Positions 57,506-64,000 of a DNA stretch of 64,000 nucleotides are shown here, one piece after another (within the stretch, counting starts at the first letter, position 1; the number at the start of each line of letters is the position of its first letter). This DNA is from Ochotona curzoniae (taxonomy: Eukaryota; Chordata; Mammalia; Lagomorpha; Ochotonidae). Both the position numbers and the translations under genes were made by a program. The stretch lies in the NCBI RefSeq assembly GCF_017591425.1, contig NW_024464918.1, positions 21,232,001-21,296,000 on the forward strand, written 5' to 3'. The notes under the pieces were generated by a model. It did no database searches. It saw nothing but the letters and a program-made list of their open reading frames with translations, and was not told the origin of the DNA.

Positions 57506-57654
57506 TGGCAAAAGTCAATTTTTGGACATGTCCCAGAAATGTTTCAGAAGACTTAGCCTTACTGTCACCATTTTCTATTGTCTGAGCTGCCACAATTCTT
57601 TTCAGTAAGTATTAAGTTCATACACATTATGACTCCATTATTTTAAAAACTCTT

Positions 57655-57900
57655 TACAAAAATTCTTATTTCTTTGAGAGACATAGAGACAGAAAGTTGT
57701 CATTCACTGGGTTGCCACTTAAGAGCCCATAAAGGCTGGGAACCTGTGCCAGGTTTCCCAAATGGACGTCAGAAACCCAGTCCCTTGAACATCACCACCG
57801 CCCCCAGGGAGCCTGAGTCAGGTGCCAGAGCTGGGAATGGAACCCAGGTCCTCAGACATGGGGCACAGGTGTCTTAACCATGCCACCAAACACCCACAGC
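57655..57900 (-). mobile_element. C repeat, old, antisense
   Basis: 'aaaattcttatttctttgagagacatagagacagaaag', 'gccagagctgggaatggaacccaggtcctcagacatggggcacaggtgtcttaaccatgccaccaaacacc'. Heavily diverged; a MIR-like origin cannot be excluded. Confidence 0.55.
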
Positions 57901-58307
57901 CACAACTATTAACATGGAAACCCAGAATGAACTTCTGCAACCTGTATCAGACTTAACAGGGGCATTCTATGCTGCAATGATATCCCTAAGAGTTTAACCC
58001 CAGGACTTCCTCATCCAGCTACCTTGAGCTGTAAACATAAACTTGATGGCGAGATAGACAGCCAAGTGTTGAGAGCACACCTCTGGCCAAAACGGAACTC
58101 CAATATCATAAAACACATGTCTCCTTCAGGCCCAGGCACCCTTGTCTGTCCTTTACAAATAAGGAGTTTACCAAATGAGTGGAGAATCACAACTGACTCC
58201 ACCAGATCTAACCATGGGACTCACAGAGTCATGCACTCCTCTGGTAGATAAGTACCTCAGAGGCCAATGTTGTTTGCAGGGGTTCATGTGGAGGGTCCTA
58301 GGCAGAA

Positions 58308-58623
58308 TGTAACGGCTACGTTCATGTAATACACAGACCAGCAGGAGCCCACCTGCCCATCATCGATTCCCTCAAGAGCCCAGCATCACTCACTGATCAA
58401 AGCAAGGTCACAAGTTCCATTGGCCAATCAGGAAATTGGACACAAGCTGATCGTGCATCTCTTAGCCCCAATTTCAATCCATGAGAACCTTCACCCCTGC
58501 CTCCCCAGGGAGCTTGGGGATTAAGCAATAGCTGCAATAAATACCCACTTACTTCCACCATCCCATTCCTGGAGATTAACTTTCTGCCCACCAGGAGAGT
58601 GGACCCAGTTTGGTGATGCAACA
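58308..58623 (+). mobile_element. Probable ERV LTR
   Basis: TG at 58308 and CA at 58622-58623. ATTGGCCAATCAGG (about 58421-58434) is a double CCAAT element. AATAAA in 'gcaataaataccc' (about 58536) is followed by 'ttctgcccaccaggagag' U5-like sequence. No clear target duplication. Solo element if real. Confidence 0.45.
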
Positions 58624-60937
58624 GCAATGCCTCCAACCCATATCAGCCGCTGTCTGCCAGGCAACACAGCCAACATCTGGACTGTGAACCCTGAACTTCG
58701 TCATGGTGAAGAGGATTACAGAAGAGGGTACAGAGTTCAATAAAATAAAAATATGCCATTCCACACTCCACTTTCGTCCTCAGGATCCCTGGCCACATCA
58801 GACACTGCTTGTGTCTTGGGTGCCTCAGTCTCTCTCCTCTTGGACCAGGGGACTCAGACTGTGTGTCTCACTGCTGGAGTGTAGACATCTCAGAAGCCCC
58901 AGGAATTGAGTAGCATGGCTCTTGGGGGCACCTGTGCAGCCGGACAGGCTGTTGCTGCAGAGCCCAGCTCGAAGCTTCCATAAGGAGGCTGGGGGCGACC
59001 CAGCACCAGAAGTTTTCCCAGGTATCCCATAAGAGGTGGAAATGAGGGCTCCCTTGCCCCCATTTTCTTGGGAACAATAGACAGGACTGCACCACCCACT
59101 GTATTCTTCTGTATTGCTTTCCCATGTCCTTAGCCAAATTGCACTGAGAGGACTGGAAACATAAGGTTCTGTAGCGCATTTCAGCTGCATCACTTGACTC
59201 CATTAATCCTGAGACAACAGGGCAGGTGACTTGTAGGGACGCCCGCCAACCGGGTTTAGAGGGCAGCATAACTGCCCGGCAGGCTGAGTCTTCTGAGGCT
59301 GCTTACTCCATGTTAGACTTAGTCCGGGTGGGAGGGATGGATACGTGGAGCAGGTGGGGAGCTGGCTCCTAGGTACTGCAGCCTTGGAGAATCTGGTGTT
59401 GTGCCCCGAGGCTCGGTTCAAAGGCAGTCAGTGCCTGCCTGGCTCTGCTGGTAAGGACAGTGATGTCACTGCTGCACTTATTCCCACAGAACCACAGCCA
59501 GGCTGAGCCATCAGAAAATGCAGGAAGCAGAGCCAAGCAGCCCAACACCTGCCGGCTTGCTCTTAAGTGCTTGGGTAGCAACCAAGTCAGAGAAGAAAGG
59601 GGCTGCAGCAGCTTTGCCCGGTGTTGCCCTTCAAGCAATAACAGCTGTGGACACAGTGAGGCCCTGGGCCTCCCACATCGTCCCAGGCCCAGGAGAGCAT
59701 CCAGCACCTGCCTGGATCCTGCGGAGGCCATACCTCAGCACCCTGCCGAGATCTCCAATAGTTTTCATCACAGAAGGGGAAGGGAGGAAATAACCATCAA
59801 TGCTTTAAATAGGGCCAAGGAGGGTGGATTTAGGAAGCACTGAGCCTACTTCTGGGCACAGACCTGTACCATGTAGAAAGCCGGGTCAGTGGTCACCCCC
59901 ATCCTTCCTCCAGCGTTCCTGCAGTCACATGGCTGCCTCCCATGCTACACTGTCCCAACTCTTGGGGTGGACTGTGCCTCCTGGGCAAACACACAGATAC
60001 ACTCCGGCCTTGCTGCAGAAGCTCATTTTAGCCACGCCTTCTACTTCCAGATTCCCTCCCAAAGCAGAGAAGGGACAGGATCCCTGCTGTATCTGAAGGG
60101 AAGGGGCACGATAGGCCTGGCTGAGCCATGAGCAGAGGGCACGGAGGTGAAGGGAGACACAGGCCTTTTGGTCCACTCTGCCCAATGTTTCTAAAGAACA
60201 TTCCATTGAGGCCAAATCTAAAAATCAATTGATCGCCAGCTGATTCTAGACTTGAGGCTGGGCACAGGCAAGCCAAGCAAGAGGAAAGCAAAGAGGTATT
60301 CAACCGACCAAAGCAATCAAAATGGAATGCTAATGGCCTGAGCCAGTACCCAGGACAGCTGATGGCACACCCTGCAGCCAGACCTGCAACATTCCAAGCT
60401 TCAAACTACAGGAACATGGTGGGGGGGTCGGGAGGGAGGCAGACTCCCAACACTTCACAGCAGCACAGGGCTAAGCGGGACAGACCAGGTCTTGCTTCCA
60501 GAGAGGACAGCAGGCACACTGTGCAGTGGACAAGCCTGGGAAACCCTGTGTCACTAACATCAACCACAGGGACACCAGCCCCCTTGATAGCACGTGGCAC
60601 TCCAACCCCAGTCTGATGAGAGAAAACATCAGGAAAACCCTGACCGGTAGTTTGTACAACTGTGAGGCTCAGCAAAAATCAGGGGCCCTCCCAGCCAAGA
60701 GGGGTCCGAGGAGATGGACAATGGCATGCTCATGGGCCACCAAAGGGCGAAGGGTAGATGTAAATACAGCTGGGCCGTTGGGTAAAACCAATTTAGCAAA
60801 TGAGTTTGGTCATTTCAACAAATATACGACCTAAAATTGTAATTGCAGAGGAAACTGGCAGGCAGGGGGTGGGGGATGAGGGGAGAAGGGAGGGGTAAAA
60901 AGCCCTGTCCTTGCTTCAAGATCTTATGTAAATCCCA
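58624..60937. other. Unique sequence, 2.3 kb
   Basis: No transposable element recognised. Mixed GC content with many overlapping short frames on both strands, none with a domain. A G-rich run lies at 60420-60440. Confidence 0.4.
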
Positions 60938-61239
60938 GACCGGGGGCAAGGGCACAGTGGCTAAATCCTCACTTTGCACTTGTGTTCTGGCTGTTCCCCT
61001 TTTCATCCAGCTCCATGCTTGTGGCCTGGGAAAGCAGTAGAGGATCCCCAAAGCCTTGGGACCCTGCACCAGCATGGGAGATCCAGAAGAAACTCTAGGT
61101 TCCTGGCTTCAGATCAGCTCAGCTCTGACTGTTGCAGCCACCTGGGGAGTGAATCAGTGAATGGAAGACCTTTCTCTGTCTCCTCTCTGTAAATCTGCCT
61201 TTCCAGTCAAAATAAGTAAATCTTTAAAAAAAAACTTAA
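60938..61239 (+). mobile_element. C repeat, sense, with target duplication
   Basis: 'gaccgggggcaagggcacagtggctaaatcctcac', 'ccagctccatgcttgtggcctgggaaagcagtagagg', 'tcagctctgactgttgcagccacctggggagtgaatcag', tail 'agtaaatctttaaaaaaaa'. CTTATGTAAATC before (from about 60923) and CTTAATGTAAATC after (from about 61235) look like the duplicated target. Confidence 0.9.
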
Positions 61240-61745
61240 TGTAAATCTAAAAGCTTTATTTGTAAGATGCGTTGATGTTGAATTTATGTCCCACCAAGAT
61301 CTTAAAACCTGTGTATGACAACACGTGAGTGACCAGAGACCAAGGCCTCAGCCTCACACGCGAAGCAACACAGTCCAGCCAAGAAGCCCCAATTCCACCT
61401 GCAGAATCTGGCACAAATGCACCTGCAGAGCAGGGCCCAGCTCCCTGCAGTCAGAAGATGGCACACACTGAGTGCCAGCGGCTGTCTTAGGCACAGACTG
61501 AGCCATGGTCCCAGCACTCCTGGGTGCCTGCACTGCTCTTCCCCGCCTGTGTGTTTGCTCACTGACCTCCCTGCCTTAACAAGAAGTTGTGTTGGCCCCT
61601 TCTGCATAAATCTTATTAGCTCTGACATAATTAAAAGGTGCTCTACACAGGCTGATAGGGATGTTTGAAACCAACCAAAGCTTGAATAGTAATCTTAACA
61701 AACTCAACACAACAGAAATGGCCAAGCTTAGGATAACCCAGCAAA
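61240..61745. other. Unique non-coding sequence
   Basis: Nothing recognised. Confidence 0.35.
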
Positions 61746-62051
61746 GGGGGCCAGCACTGTGGCACAGTGGGTGAAGTTGGTGCCACATGGAGTACCAGTA
61801 GAACTCCTGGCTGCCAGGCTTCCAATCCAGCTCCCTGCTAACACCTGATAAGGCAGAGGTTGGCTTAAGTGCCTGGGTCACTGTTACCCAATTGGAAGAG
61901 CAAGATACAGTTCCCAGCTCCTGGCTTCAGCCTGGCACAACCATGTGGGGAGAAGAACAGCATATCAAAGATCGCTCTCTCTTTCTCTCCCTATCTATCT
62001 ATTCTATCCCTCTGTCCCTCCACCTTTCAAACAAATAAATCTTAAAAAAAC
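61746..62051 (+). mobile_element. C repeat, sense
   Basis: 'ggggccagcactgtggcacagtgggtgaagttggtgcc', 'cttccaatccagctccctgctaacacctgataaggcagagg', 'cagctcctggcttcagcctggc', tail 'cctttcaaacaaataaatcttaaaaaaac'. Confidence 0.9.
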
Positions 62052-62162
62052 TATGGTGAGTCAGGAATGACTGCAAATGCCTCTGTCACAGGCATGAACA
62101 TTACAATATCATATGTGTTCACTGAGCACATATCACACAGAGAATCACTATACAGATGAAGC

Positions 62163-62325
62163 CAAATGGTGGGGGAGGCTATTGGGGTGTGAACCAATGG
62201 ATGCAAGATTTTTTTGTCTCTTTCTTCCTCCTTCCCTCTTCTCTCCATAAAGCTGCCTTTCTTTTTATACTTTATTTCTTTTAAATTTTTTAATTTGCCT
62301 TTAAAATAAAAAATAAGCTTCAAAA
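62163..62325 (+). mobile_element. C repeat, 3' fragment
   Basis: 'tattggggtgtgaaccaatggatgcaagatttttttgtctctttcttcctccttccctcttctctcc' followed by 'gctgcctttc' and an AT-rich tail is the 3' third of a C repeat. Confidence 0.6.
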
Positions 62326-62964
62326 AATGAAACAGGAACAAAGGTCTTTGTGTAAAGTCATCTTTTAGAAGAAAAATTACAAGTAACAACAACCGTATTG
62401 GTAGCAATCAACATGTCTACACAGCTGTCGGTAAGCACTTGGAAGACATTTGTCCCAATACCAGAAGAAAACAACTGCTTCTCCCCTCCTCCCCACCCAC
62501 AGCTATCAATTCCTACAGACCGCTGCTGGCAGACCACTGTTCCAACATCCTGGCTACCCACAGGGTCCTAGGCTCTGGTCTTGATCTTGGCTAGTCCCAT
62601 TCTGCATCACCCCATGTTTGTAATGGTCTATTGTCCCAAGGTAGAAGGAATGTTCCTACTGTTTTGTGTTTGAACAATCAAGTGTGACTGACCTACTTGG
62701 TGTTCTATGAAACCAGGGTGAGACACATGACTTACTAGCGATGTTATATTGAATGAAGTTCATGGTCGACTCAACCTCCCCTGCTCCCCGCAGATTTTCA
62801 AATGAGCTCTTTCCAGCTTAGCACATACCCAAAAAACAGCCTTGAAAACACCCCTATGGGGACCTGACTTGATTTCAGGTGGTTGGCTTGACTCTAACAA
62901 ACAGGTATTTACCACCCTTCCATATCTATTCAGACAACAGATCCTGGAACAAAGTCAAGTGTGC
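62326..62964. other. Unique non-coding sequence
   Basis: Nothing recognised. Confidence 0.35.
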
Positions 62965-63095
62965 TTGCTTCTTGGCTCAGTTTCCTAGCCTGTGACATAA
63001 AGATGACAACAGGGTCTAGCTCACAGGGTTGTTACGCAGACAAAATGAGATAATGGACAGAAAGCTTTTAGCAGCCAGTCCAGGACGTGAGCACT
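62965..63095 (+). mobile_element. MIR, sense fragment
   Basis: 'tggctcagtttcctagcctgtgacataaagatgacaacagggtctagctcacagggttgttacgcagacaaaatgagataatggac' tracks the sense MIR core (ctcagtttcctcatctgtaaaatggggataat ... cctcatagggttgttgtgaggattaaatgag). Confidence 0.8.
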
Positions 63096-64000
63096 CAGAC
63101 GGCCTGCTGTGGTCACGAGGATGACCCGCGTGGTGTTGATGGTGCCGATGACTCTGATGCTACCAAAATATCGGGAAGTGCAGATGACTCTCCGGTGATC
63201 TCAGAGATTTGGGGAAATGTTTGCTCAAAAAGATCTGCATCATCCAAGAGACCCATTACCCAGTGTCAGCTTGGCCTATTGCTGGGGTCGCTGCTAAGTC
63301 ATGGACCTTGACTCAAAGGAACTTGTCTCTGTGACCTGGAGCGTGTGTAAGGGGGAAGGGACTACATGGCTCTCATTTCTGACAGAACCCCTGTCTATCT
63401 TATCAGCACCTAACATAAAAATACTCGGGAGTGCTCAGACACCTACCAGCTTCTCCACCATAATGAGCATGCCTGTGCATGCACCATCAGGCTAAATTTT
63501 GTTCCTCAGAGCAGAACATTCCGGCAACATCTGATGATGATCCAGGTATGGTGGCAGGAGCTGTGAGCATGAACATGGACCAGCTTTCTGCCTATCAGAA
63601 CACAATGTGGACTTCACCTGGCTACTTTCCTTTCTGTTTTGCTCTGCTCGCAGTTTTGGACCTCCTGCTTCTCTAAGAGCCACCAACATCTCCCCCCATG
63701 CCTGCCCCCAGACTCCTCCACTGCTGCGATCTAGACCAAGGGGCCCTCCTGACCAGGCACAGGGCTCAGGAAGCACTGACACTGCCCTGCCTGGCATGAC
63801 TGCACGCCTTCTTCCACATCCCAGTCTTTGATTTGTGACTTCAACTTCTCAAGAAAATACTATAACAAAAGCAACATACACTGCTGAATGAGCAAGTGGC
63901 ATAAAGAACACGAAATCTGTAACCCTTCCTGGACACACCTCCTGGAGTCCCCCATTAACTCCTGCTCCAATCCTGCTGCCATTCCACCTGGTCTGCACAC
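63096..64000. other. Unique non-coding sequence to window end
   Basis: Short opposed frames only (63492-63797 minus, 63607-63831 plus). No exon or repeat recognised. Confidence 0.35.

Overview
This window is ordinary mammalian nuclear DNA that is dense in repeats. I find no protein-coding gene, rRNA, tRNA, CRISPR array or prokaryotic feature I can defend. The lineage is legible from the repeats: at least 33 copies or fragments of the lagomorph tRNA-derived C repeat (CSINE) are present, both old and nearly intact. I recognise the nearly intact copies (18.27-18.60 kb minus, 29.17-29.49 kb plus, 31.49-31.83 kb plus) as the lagomorph type that is not the young rabbit subfamily. None of the copies carries the head I associate with young rabbit C repeats, so a pika (Ochotona) is more likely than a rabbit. 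That species call is from memory and tentative; 'lagomorph' is much firmer.

Layout. 0-8 kb: mostly unique AT-rich sequence with an L1 3' end (1.37-2.15 kb), three C repeats and an ancient antisense L1 piece (7.0-7.4 kb). 8-18 kb: retroviral LTR territory, with an LTR at 8.35-8.86 kb, an IAP-like class II solo LTR inserted inside a C repeat at 10.78-11.36 kb, a MaLR LTR at 13.87-14.23 kb and a short betaretrovirus-like LTR at 17.06-17.33 kb. 18-28 kb: a textbook C repeat with target-site duplication, a GT microsatellite with a 24-bp higher-order unit, a GATA-rich tract, then mostly unique sequence with scattered C repeats, an L1 fragment and a MIR. 28.6-30.5 kb: one antisense L1 whose 3' UTR is split by a young C repeat. 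31.1-33.3 kb: an LTR of the same apparent family as the 8.35 kb one, itself interrupted by a C repeat, followed by three more C-repeat pieces. 33.3-48 kb: unique sequence alternating with C repeats of all ages, one nested pair and MIR/L2 relics. 48-54.3 kb: the most GC-rich and least repetitive stretch, with only one C repeat and the best-looking regulatory candidates. 54.3-64 kb: C repeats, an ERV LTR (55.69-56.17 kb), two weaker LTR-like stretches and a MIR.

The open reading frames here are short, overlap one another on both strands, often sit inside repeats, and have no recognisable domains except the L1 ORF2 tail. The window is therefore best read as intergenic or deep-intronic. The features most likely to be doing something now are the LTRs, which keep core promoter and polyadenylation motifs, and a few unique stretches rich in developmental transcription-factor motifs (20.4-20.7, 33.9-34.1, 48.9, 52.55-52.85 and 53.5-53.7 kb). 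Their function is inference and depends on conservation or chromatin data that I do not have. I found no previously undescribed biological system.
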